7,619 nucleotides of DNA from an uncultured Pseudomonadota bacterium (lineage in GTDB: Bacteria; Pseudomonadota; Gammaproteobacteria; Burkholderiales; Thiobacillaceae). The position numbers and the translations under genes are program-made. Location of the stretch: the NCBI GenBank assembly GCA_903918705.1, contig CAIXFP010000078.1, positions 1-7,619 on the forward strand, written 5' to 3'. A model generated the notes under the pieces. That model saw only the letters and a program-made list of their open reading frames with translations. It searched no databases and was not told the origin of the DNA. This document shows, one piece after another, positions 1 to 4,905 of this stretch; position 1 is the stretch's first letter; each line of letters starts with the position of its first letter.

Positions 1-167
1 ATGTGGCCGGCCTTCTGGCCTATGACGCCGGCACGTTGGGCATCGGCCAGACCCTCAACTTCGACATCGAGAAACAAACCATTCCCGAACCCGGAACCTT
101 CTGGCTGCTCCTCCTGGGCATGCCAATTCTGCGTTGGATCTCCACCAGATCGCGTCACGCGCGTTAA
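1..167 (+). CDS. C-terminal end of a PEP-CTERM sorting-domain protein (5' partial)
   Basis: The reading frame enters from the left edge (first full codon at position 3) and stops at TAA 165-167, leaving 54 visible residues. The visible part ends with the tripartite PEP-CTERM sorting signal: a Pro-Glu-Pro motif in IPEPGTF (P at 84-86, E at 87-89, P at 90-92), a hydrophobic stretch FWLLLLGMPIL, then a basic tail RWISTRSRHAR. In this family the signal directs an exported protein to the inner membrane, where an exosortase (EpsH/XrtA type) processes it. Such proteins are usually secreted or surface-associated in exopolysaccharide-producing Gram-negative bacteria. The body of the protein lies outside the window, so its function cannot be given. 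The ATG-started frame from position 1 is a different, out-of-phase frame and is not the gene. The tail motif is clear, but no exosortase gene is present here to confirm the pathway. Confidence 0.85.
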   Translation, partial: VAGLLAYDAGTLGIGQTLNFDIEKQTIPEPGTFWLLLLGMPILRWISTRSRHAR

Positions 168-190
168 CCTGACACGCCCAAGTCGGAACC

Positions 191-226
191 GCGGGGCGGT
201 TTGTGCCGGTGCACTAACCGCCCCGC
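191..226 (+). terminator. Strong hairpin terminator after the PEP-CTERM gene
   Basis: An 11-base arm GCGGGGCGGTT (191-201) pairs perfectly with AACCGCCCCGC (216-226). After one T-T mismatch (202/215), an inner stem GTGC/GCAC (203-206 and 211-214) closes a CGGT tetraloop. This gives a stem of about 15 pairs beginning 23 bases after the stop codon. The downstream tract (CTTCGTCTGG) is only weakly T-rich, so it could be an imperfect Rho-independent terminator or a 3'-end stabilising hairpin. It marks the end of the upstream transcription unit. Confidence 0.7.
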
Positions 227-304
227 CTTCGTCTGGATCGGCTGGGTATCGGGGAGCGGACAGTGGGCCGATAATCGCCGTCCCGAATCACACCAGCACC
301 CGCC

Positions 305-943
305 ATGATCGATTTTGACAGCCAGGCCCGCGCCTGGGACAGCAATCCGGTTTTCCACCAGCGCGCCGACGCCATCGCCGCCGCGATCCAGGCGGCAATT
401 CCCCTGAGCCCCCACATGCACGCGCTGGACTACGGCTGCGGCACCGGCCTGCTGAGCTTTCCCCTGCGGGACAAGTTGGGCCACATCACCCTCAAGGACA
501 ACTCCGCCGGCATGTTGGAGGTGTTGCGCGAGAAGATCGCCGCCCAGTGTGTGGGCAACATGACGGTGGTGCAGGCCGATCTGGCCAGCGAAGGTGTTTC
601 CTTGTCCCCCGGCCCCTCCCCCCAGGGGGAACGGTTCGACCTGATCTACACCTCCATGGTGCTGCACCACATCCCGGACACCGCTGCCATCCTGGCCACT
701 TTCAACCACCTGCTCAACCCCGGAGGCTGGCTGTGTGTGGCGGACCTGGACCAGGAAGATGGTTCTTTCCACGGTGTCGAGGTGGATGTGCACCACGGCT
801 TTGCGCGAGAGACGCTGCAAAGCCTGGCCGAGGCGGCCGGCCATGCCGACGTGCGCTTTACTACGGTATTCGAGATCGCCAAGGAAACAGCGGCGGGAAC
901 TCGCGCCTTTCCGGTGTTTCTGATGGTGGCGCGCAAGCCCTGA
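305..943 (+). CDS. Class I SAM-dependent methyltransferase (substrate unknown)
   Basis: This 212-residue protein has the hallmarks of the small methyltransferase type 11/12 families. Motif I, LDYGCGTGLLSF (residues 41-52), is the glycine-rich SAM-binding loop. An acidic residue follows the second strand (LKD, 63-65), a motif II-like QADL lies at 90-93, and the strand/helix YTSMVLHHIPD (115-125) precedes NPGGWLCVADLD (138-149). The C-terminal strand FPVFLMVARK is typical of the fold. It presumably transfers a methyl group from SAM to a small molecule in the cytosol, but the substrate cannot be read from the sequence. ATG 305 is preferred because MIDFDSQARAWDSNP matches the usual N-terminus of such enzymes, although no clear Shine-Dalgarno precedes it. 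Residues 99-110 (SLSPGPSPQGER) look like a translated dispersed repeat inserted between motif II and the next strand. The gene stands alone between a terminator and a repeat-bearing spacer, so it may be an accessory gene. Confidence 0.88.
   Translation: MIDFDSQARAWDSNPVFHQRADAIAAAIQAAIPLSPHMHALDYGCGTGLLSFPLRDKLGHITLKDNSAGMLEVLREKIAAQCVGNMTVVQADLASEGVSLSPGPSPQGERFDLIYTSMVLHHIPDTAAILATFNHLLNPGGWLCVADLDQEDGSFHGVEVDVHHGFARETLQSLAEAAGHADVRFTTVFEIAKETAAGTRAFPVFLMVARKP
599..634 (+). repeat. Intragenic dispersed repeat translated as SLSPGPSPQGER
   Basis: Within the methyltransferase lies a C-rich then G-rich stretch in which TCCCCC (605-610) can pair with GGGGGA (625-630). It resembles the short CCCCGGCCCCTCCCCC...GGGG elements scattered through many proteobacterial genomes, which read as LSPGPSP or LTPTLSP peptides when inside genes. 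Removing these residues would join QADLASEG directly to RFDLIYTSM, the normal spacing in this fold. The identity as a mobile-type repeat rests on recognition of the motif, not on copies visible elsewhere in this window. Confidence 0.6.
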
Positions 944-953
944 GCCTGCCGAA

Positions 954-981
954 GCCGTCATTCCCGCGAAGGCGGGAATCC
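954..981 (+). repeat. CGTCATTCCCGCG-type repeat, left copy of inverted pair
   Basis: This copy starts GCCGTCATTCCCGCGAAGG and ends CGGGAATCC. It is itself an imperfect palindrome (ATTCCCGC/GCGGGAAT around GAAG or similar). It begins 10 bases after the methyltransferase stop. Such elements, similar to the dRS3-type ATTCCC...GGGAAT repeats of Neisseria and their relatives, are common intergenic repeats in betaproteobacteria. Its role here could be mRNA 3'-end stabilisation, termination or simply repeat accumulation. Confidence 0.75.
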
Positions 982-1026
982 AGATCGTCACTCCGAGTGT
1001 TTTGACGGCTATCAGATGAAGCAACC

Positions 1027-1053
1027 GGATTTCCGCTTGCGCGGAATGACGGC
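1027..1053 (-). repeat. CGTCATTCCGCG-type repeat, inverted right copy
   Basis: The reverse complement reads GCCGTCATTCCGCGCAAGCG followed by GAAATCC. It is nearly identical to the copy at 954-981 but in opposite orientation, 45 bases away. The copies could pair across the spacer into one long hairpin, or each could fold alone through TTCCGC/GCGGAA. The pair arrangement is like a BIME (two REP-type units in inverted orientation). Confidence 0.72.
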
Positions 1054-1078
1054 CATCGTGATTCCGGCCCCATCCTAT

Positions 1079-1083
1079 GGAGA
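1079..1083 (+). promoter_or_regulatory. Shine-Dalgarno that decides the msrB start
   Basis: GGAGA lies 5 bases before ATG 1089. It overlaps the upstream in-frame ATG at 1077, which itself has no ribosome-binding site, so ATG 1089 is the more likely start. Confidence 0.65.
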
Positions 1084-1088
1084 CATCC

Positions 1089-1526
1089 ATGAGCAATGCA
1101 ACCTGCCGGTCCGCCTCCGGCCACGACCTCACCCCGCTCAGCCCGGCGGAAAAAACCAGGCTTGCCGCTGATTTGAGCGAAGAAGAGCGCCGGGTCATCC
1201 TGTACCAGGGTACCGAGCCTCCCTTCTGCGGCGGTTTGCTGAAGAACAAGGAAATCGGCACCTACCACTGCCGTCTGTGCGGCCTGCCCCTGTTCCGGGC
1301 GCAGGCCAAGTTCGAATCCGGCAGCGGCTGGCCCAGCTTCTTTGAGCCCTGCGACCCGGCCCACATCCGGGAAATTCGTGACTTGAGCCACGGCATGATC
1401 CGCACCGAAATTCGCTGCGCCCGCTGCGACGGACATCTGGGCCACGTGTTCGAGGATGGTCCAGCGCCGACCGGCCTGCGTTACTGCCTGAATTCGCTGT
1501 CATTGGCATTCACGGCCGGGGAGTAG
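1089..1526 (+). CDS. msrB: Peptide-methionine (R)-S-oxide reductase MsrB
   Basis: The product has 145 residues, the usual size of a single-domain MsrB. It reduces the R epimer of methionine sulfoxide in oxidised proteins, normally using thioredoxin. The structural zinc site is two CXXC pairs: CRLC (residues 61-64) and CARC (110-113). The substrate pocket motif GSGWPSFFEP (78-87) and the block HLGHVFEDGPAPTGLRYCLN (116-135) hold the catalytic His and the catalytic Cys133 of RYCLN. The position that carries the resolving Cys in many MsrBs (SGCGWPSF) is Ser here, so a different cysteine such as Cys47 of PPFCGG, Cys87 or the N-terminal Cys6 may act. No signal peptide is visible, so it is cytosolic. 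The start at 1089 is chosen for its Shine-Dalgarno; ATG 1077 would add four residues. It is transcribed away from the repeat pair and converges on the yceH unit. MsrA is not in this window. Confidence 0.95.
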   Translation: MSNATCRSASGHDLTPLSPAEKTRLAADLSEEERRVILYQGTEPPFCGGLLKNKEIGTYHCRLCGLPLFRAQAKFESGSGWPSFFEPCDPAHIREIRDLSHGMIRTEIRCARCDGHLGHVFEDGPAPTGLRYCLNSLSLAFTAGE

Positions 1527-1534
1527 AGCGAGCC

Positions 1535-1564
1535 GCCATGCATTGGGCGGAGCCGCTGCATGGC
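1535..1564. terminator. Hairpin between convergent msrB and yceH (possible bidirectional terminator)
   Basis: GCCATGCA (1535-1542) pairs perfectly with TGCATGGC (1557-1564). An inner GCGG/CCGC (1547-1550 and 1553-1556) extends the stem with a TTGG bulge. It fills almost the whole 40-base gap between the two convergent stop codons. Neither side has a T-run, so it is not a classical intrinsic terminator. It may block read-through, act with Rho or protect mRNA 3' ends. Confidence 0.5.
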
Positions 1565-1566
1565 AC

Positions 1567-2190
1567 CTAAGAAGTCAACGACTCCAGCAACGCTCGCAGT
1601 TCCGCCACGTCCCGCTCCAGTTGGGCAACGCGCAGTTCCAGATCGGAGCGGTTGGAAGGCGCTGTGGCGGCATAGGTTTCGCTGGCTGGCTCGCCGCACA
1701 GCAGATGTACCCAGCGCTGCTCCCGCGACCCGGGTTGGCGCGGCAGCTTGAGTGCCAGGGCGCCGGCTTCCCGGCTCGCCAGTTCCTCCAGGTAGCCTTC
1801 CACCGCGGAAGCGTCGGCAAAGTGGTGCAGGCGCTCGCAGTTGGCGCGCAATTCGCTGGCGGTCTGGGGACCACGCAGCATCAGCACGGCGAGCAGATCG
1901 ACCGCAGCGCCGGGCAGGCCGTAGACCTTGGCGAAGTTGTGCGCATAGCGCAGCACCCGGCCGGAAGCGCCGTAGCTTTCCATGATCAGGGTGCGCCCGC
2001 GCAGTTCCTCCAGCGTCGCCTGCACCTCGGCTTCGCTGAGGCTCATCACCGGGTCGCGCACGGTCTTCTGGTTGCACCCGGCGGTGAGGCTGTTAACCGT
2101 GAGCGGATAAGCGTCCGGGGTGACCTTGGCCTTCTCGATCAATACCCCGAGGACGCGGGCTTCACTGGCGGAGAGCGGCGGCAGATTCAT
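1567..2190 (-). CDS. yceH: YceH family (UPF0502/DUF480) protein
   Basis: This 207-residue protein belongs to the YceH family, recognisable from LGVLIEKAKVTPDAYPL (residues 14-30) and the highly conserved GCNQKTVRDPVM (38-49). Known structures of the family show two winged-helix domains, so nucleic-acid binding is plausible, but its cellular role is not established. Here the first domain covers about residues 5-85 and the second about 92-165. The C-terminal segment SDLELRVAQLERDVAELRALL (182-202) looks like a short coiled coil that could mediate dimerisation. The start at 2190 is chosen because the family begins with this M-x-L-P-x-LS segment. The same frame stays open upstream only by overlapping the ferredoxin reductase gene. 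The ATG lies 2 bases after the stop of that gene and lacks its own Shine-Dalgarno, which points to co-transcription and translational coupling. The gene runs up to the hairpin shared with msrB. Confidence 0.93.
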   Translation of the reverse strand: MNLPPLSASEARVLGVLIEKAKVTPDAYPLTVNSLTAGCNQKTVRDPVMSLSEAEVQATLEELRGRTLIMESYGASGRVLRYAHNFAKVYGLPGAAVDLLAVLMLRGPQTASELRANCERLHHFADASAVEGYLEELASREAGALALKLPRQPGSREQRWVHLLCGEPASETYAATAPSNRSDLELRVAQLERDVAELRALLESLTS

Positions 2191-2192
2191 GC

Positions 2193-3053
2193 TCAGATGT
2201 AGGTTAATTCCGACCAGCGGCGGTCTTCGATCAGGCCCTGCTTGATGGTCTGCCACTGTTCCGCGGAGCCCGCCAGTTTTTCCATGCTGGCGTCGAAATT
2301 GTCGGCAACCTTTTTCATGCCGGCCAGGTAGACGTGGGTCGTGGGGGAACAGACCAGATCCCACACTTCGGCGGCGTGCTGTTCCACGCTGGCGCTCACG
2401 GCATCCGCGTCATCGCTCAGTACGCCGCCGCGCAAACCCTGGATGGCCTTGAAGGTGGCCTGGTCGTAGTAGTTCGTGAGGTCGGCATTGAGGTCGTTCA
2501 TGTACAGCATTTCAGTGCCGTTGCGGGCGCCGAAATACAGGCGGACCTTGCCGTCCCAGCCCTTCTGTTCCTCGTAGATGCGGCGTAGGAAAGCGCGGAA
2601 CGGGGCGATGCCGGTGCCGGTACCCAGCATCAGCAGGTTGCTGGACTTGTCGGTGGGGATGCGGAATGGGCTGCGGTAAGGACCGGTCAGAGTGATTCTG
2701 GCGCCGACCTGGGCATTACACAGGTAGTGGGAGGCGATGCCCGGATACTCTTCACCGGAAACATCGTCGATGTAGGAGCAGCGCCGGACCAGGAGTTCCA
2801 GCTCGACGCCGCTTTCGTCGCCTTTGGCATTGGCAACGGTGTAGTAGCGGTGATGGCTTTTGTTGCCGAAGGGATGAGGACCTGGCACCAAAACGCCGAT
2901 GGTCTGGCCTTCCAGGAAATAGAACGCCGGTTCGTCGATGCGCAGCACGATCTGACGCACTTCAACGCTGCTCTCGGGGGTAATGCGGGTGGACGCCTGG
3001 ACGACCGCTTCGGTGGTTGCGTCGACGCCTTGCTCGAATTCGATATCGCTCAT
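2193..3053 (-). CDS. Ferredoxin--NADP(+) reductase-like flavoprotein (plant-type FNR)
   Basis: This 286-residue protein has the FNR two-domain layout. An FAD-binding beta barrel (about residues 18-132) contains RYYTV (69-73), equivalent to the RxYS/T flavin motif. An NAD(P)-binding domain follows with GTGTGIAPFRAFLR (144-157), YFGARN (173-178) and VYLAGMKKV (241-249). The end, RRWSELTYI, resembles the plant-type FNR terminus where a Tyr stacks on the flavin, but one Ile follows the Tyr. The family exchanges electrons between NADPH and ferredoxin or flavodoxin; the direction and partner here are unknown. There is no iron-sulfur domain of its own and no ferredoxin gene beside it. ATG 3053 is chosen because a modest GGGA lies 7 bases upstream and the residues before it are spacer sequence without family similarity. 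It heads a two-gene unit with yceH, after a 182-base upstream spacer. Confidence in the fold is high, in the precise enzyme name moderate. Confidence 0.88.
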   Translation of the reverse strand: MSDIEFEQGVDATTEAVVQASTRITPESSVEVRQIVLRIDEPAFYFLEGQTIGVLVPGPHPFGNKSHHRYYTVANAKGDESGVELELLVRRCSYIDDVSGEEYPGIASHYLCNAQVGARITLTGPYRSPFRIPTDKSSNLLMLGTGTGIAPFRAFLRRIYEEQKGWDGKVRLYFGARNGTEMLYMNDLNADLTNYYDQATFKAIQGLRGGVLSDDADAVSASVEQHAAEVWDLVCSPTTHVYLAGMKKVADNFDASMEKLAGSAEQWQTIKQGLIEDRRWSELTYI

Positions 3054-3090
3054 GATGAATCCCGTGGAATGGTTGGGTGGAAAAGGCCGT

Positions 3091-3118
3091 CGGGCACTTG
3101 CCCTGTGATGCCCGCAAG
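3091..3118 (-). other. Alternative hairpins in the leader of the ferredoxin reductase gene
   Basis: Three small overlapping stems can form here: CGGGCA/TGCCCG (3091-3096 with 3109-3114), GGGCA/TGCCC (3092-3096 with 3099-3103), and GCAAG/CTTGC (3097-3101 with 3114-3118). They share bases and are mutually exclusive. They lie about 38-65 bases upstream of the ATG at 3053. No known riboswitch class is recognised, and such short stems are common in GC-rich DNA. No convincing -35/-10 pair was found in the 182-base spacer. Confidence 0.25.
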
Positions 3119-3159
3119 CGTACCGCGAATGCTGCAACCGCACAATTTTCCGGTACTGC

Positions 3160-3204
3160 AAAAAACTCCTCCGCTCGCTTCGGCGCGGGGCCAGCCTGGA
3201 GCGG
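3160..3204 (-). terminator. Possible weak terminator downstream of the dapA-DUF3301 operon
   Basis: On the minus strand, CCGCTC (3199-3204) can pair with GAGCGG (3171-3176) across a 22-base loop. After AGGAG comes a run of six T (3160-3165). It lies 32-76 bases after the DUF3301 stop, the right place for an operon end. The stem is short and the loop long, so this is tentative. Confidence 0.3.
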
Positions 3205-3235
3205 CGGGCGCTGGGCGTGTGTGACCGCGCCGGGC

Positions 3236-3562
3236 TCAGGAACGAATGGGCAACACGTTACCCTGTTCCAGCAACGTGACACTGGTGACGCGCGGCCCCA
3301 GCAGCCAGACCCGGCCGGGCTGCCGGTCGTCGCCCTGGGTGGAAAACTCGAACGCATATTCGCGATAGAAACGGGCGCGCTGCATCTCGTCGCGGCGCAG
3401 CCTGAGCTTGCGCAAGGCCACGCTGGCATCGAGAAATTGCAATCCCGCTTTGTCACAAGCCAGACGTGCGGCGGCCAGGGCGATCTCACGTTTCTGCAGG
3501 CCGTCCCACCAGAACCAGGCCAGCCCGGCCAGCCCGAGCAGTAGCAGTCCTTCCGGACTCAT
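3236..3562 (-). CDS. DUF3301 small membrane-anchored protein
   Basis: This 108-residue protein starts with a hydrophobic segment GLLLLGLAGLAWFWWDGL (residues 5-22) that looks like a single membrane anchor. Next comes a basic/helical part with ACDKAGLQFLDASVALRKL (35-53), characteristic of DUF3301. The last part, YREYAFEFSTQGDDR...GRVWLLGPRVTSVTL, is probably beta-rich. The anchor has no lipobox, and little is known of the family's function. Its ATG (3562-3560) overlaps the helicase TGA (3561-3559) in an ATGA arrangement, so it is probably translated by coupling to the helicase and is the last gene of the dapA operon. The frame stays open upstream only inside the helicase gene, and the ATG overlap plus the family's usual hydrophobic N-terminus fix this start. 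The DUF assignment comes from recognition of the conserved core. Confidence 0.85.
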   Translation of the reverse strand: MSPEGLLLLGLAGLAWFWWDGLQKREIALAAARLACDKAGLQFLDASVALRKLRLRRDEMQRARFYREYAFEFSTQGDDRQPGRVWLLGPRVTSVTLLEQGNVLPIRS

Positions 3563-4905
3563 GCGGTCGGGTTGGCCTGGATCGCCGGGGACTTGACCGG
3601 CGGCAGGCATAGCGCACAAACCGGTTCGCGGCGCGTCCGGCCCTGGCGTGGTAGCGATGTATCCGGTTGCTCATCCGGTTGCTCGTACACGGCCTCGTGC
3701 CGCGCCACGGCGACCGGGCGCGGCGGCGCGATTTCCGGCAGCGGCGCTTCCACCAGATCGCGGTTGATGAACTTGCGGATGGCCGTGAGCAGTCGTTCTT
3801 CCTCGTGGGACACCAGGGAGATGGCCAGGCCGCTGCTGCCGGCGCGACCGGTGCGGCCGATGCGGTGGACGTAGTCTTCCGCCGCATAGGGCAACTCGAA
3901 GTTGAACACGCAGGGCAGTTCGACGATGTCGATGCCGCGGGCTGCGATGTCGGTGGCCACCAGTAGTTGCACCTTGCCTTGCTTGAAGCCGTCCAGGGCC
4001 GCCAGTCGCTCCAGTTGCGCCTTGTCGCCATGGATGATGCCGGTGGGCACACCGCGCTTCTGCAGGCGGCGACCGAGTTTGTCGGCGGCGATCTTGGTGC
4101 GGGTGAACACCAGGGCCTGGCTGATCTCGCGCGCCTTGAGCACGCGCAGGAGCGCATCCATCTTCGCCTCTTCCTCCACCCGATGCACCACCTGCTCCAC
4201 CAGTTCCGTGGCGGAATTGCGCCGGGCGACTTCGACCTTGATGGGGTTCTGCAGGAAACTTCTCGCCAGGCCGACGATGCTGTCATCGAAGGTGGCGGAG
4301 AACAGCAGGGTTTGCCGGCTGGCCGGGAGCAGGTTGAGGATGCGTTTCAGGTCCGGCAGGAAGCCCATGTCCAGCATGCGGTCGGCCTCGTCCAGCACCA
4401 GGAACTGCACGTGATTGAGTTGCACCAGCTTGTTCCCGGCGTGGTCGAGCAGGCGGCCGGGGGTGGCCACCAGCACTTCCACACCGCGACGCAGATCGGC
4501 TTCCTGGGCCTTCATGTCGACGCCGCCAAACACCACGGTGCTGCGCAGGGGCAGGTATTTCTTGTAATCCACCACGCTATCGTGGACCTGGATCGCCAAT
4601 TCACGGGTCGGCGTCAGCACCAGCGCGCGCACCGGATGGCGCGCGGGGGAAGCGCTGGTGTTGGCATGGGCGACCATCTTCTGCAACAGCGGCAGGGCGA
4701 ATGCCGCGGTCTTGCCGGTACCAGTCTGGGCCTGGCCCATGAGATCGCGCCCGGCCAGCACCAGGGGGATCGCCTGTTTCTGCACTGGCGTGGGAATGCT
4801 GTAACCCATATCGTCAAGGGCGCGCAGGATCTGAGCATCCAGTCCCAGTTCCGCGAAGGTGGTGGCCACTTCCAGTGCCGCTGCCGTGTTGTCGCCTACT
4901 TCCAT
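3559..4905 (-). CDS. rhlE: DEAD-box ATP-dependent RNA helicase, RhlE type
   Basis: This 448-residue protein has the full helicase motif set. The Q motif region is FAELGL...GYSIPTPVQKQAIP (residues 17-47). Walker A is AQTGTGKT (59-66), Ia PTRELA (99-104), Ib TPGR (148-151) and Walker B DEAD (172-175). SAT (203-205), LVFTRTK (265-271), ATDIAARGID (317-326) and HRIGRTGRAG (347-356) follow. It unwinds or remodels short RNA duplexes in the cytoplasm using ATP; related enzymes act in ribosome assembly and RNA decay. The tail after about residue 385 is short, Pro/Arg-rich and family-specific, with an exact EQPDEQPD duplication and a CALC pair (430-433) near the end. ATG 4905 overlaps the upstream hydrolase stop in TGATG. 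It has a GGGAG Shine-Dalgarno (4911-4915) 5 bases before it, and the longer open frame further upstream lies over the hydrolase gene. The RhlE assignment within the DEAD family is likely, not certain. Confidence 0.95.
   Translation of the reverse strand: MEVGDNTAAALEVATTFAELGLDAQILRALDDMGYSIPTPVQKQAIPLVLAGRDLMGQAQTGTGKTAAFALPLLQKMVAHANTSASPARHPVRALVLTPTRELAIQVHDSVVDYKKYLPLRSTVVFGGVDMKAQEADLRRGVEVLVATPGRLLDHAGNKLVQLNHVQFLVLDEADRMLDMGFLPDLKRILNLLPASRQTLLFSATFDDSIVGLARSFLQNPIKVEVARRNSATELVEQVVHRVEEEAKMDALLRVLKAREISQALVFTRTKIAADKLGRRLQKRGVPTGIIHGDKAQLERLAALDGFKQGKVQLLVATDIAARGIDIVELPCVFNFELPYAAEDYVHRIGRTGRAGSSGLAISLVSHEEERLLTAIRKFINRDLVEAPLPEIAPPRPVAVARHEAVYEQPDEQPDTSLPRQGRTRREPVCALCLPPVKSPAIQANPTA
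3661..3684 (-). repeat. Perfect 12-base tandem duplication in the helicase tail
   Basis: ATCCGGTTGCTC occurs twice in direct succession (3661-3672, 3673-3684, plus-strand reading). On the coding strand it encodes EQPD-EQPD (residues 408-415). The unit is a multiple of three, so gain or loss keeps the frame. It falls in the non-conserved tail and looks like a recent slippage or duplication event. Confidence 0.85.

Noticed and set aside
270..275. GATAAT as a -10 box ahead of the methyltransferase
   Set aside because: It matches five of six consensus bases and is well placed, but no acceptable -35 hexamer lies 16-18 bases upstream, so it may be chance.
954..1053. CRISPR-like repeat-spacer array
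   Set aside because: There are only two copies, in opposite orientation and imperfect, with no further repeats. This is a REP-type inverted pair.
1077..1088. Upstream ATG for msrB at 1077
   Set aside because: It has no ribosome-binding site; GGAGA overlapping it serves the ATG at 1089.
164..1261. 365-codon minus-strand open frame opposite the methyltransferase and msrB
   Set aside because: It lies antisense to two genes with clear family motifs, crosses the repeat spacer, and its translation is low-complexity without recognisable domains. Long antisense frames are expected in GC-rich DNA.
2191..2364. 58-residue N-terminal extension of the YceH protein
   Set aside because: It overlaps the end of the FNR gene in another frame and does not resemble the family, which begins at the ATG of 2190.
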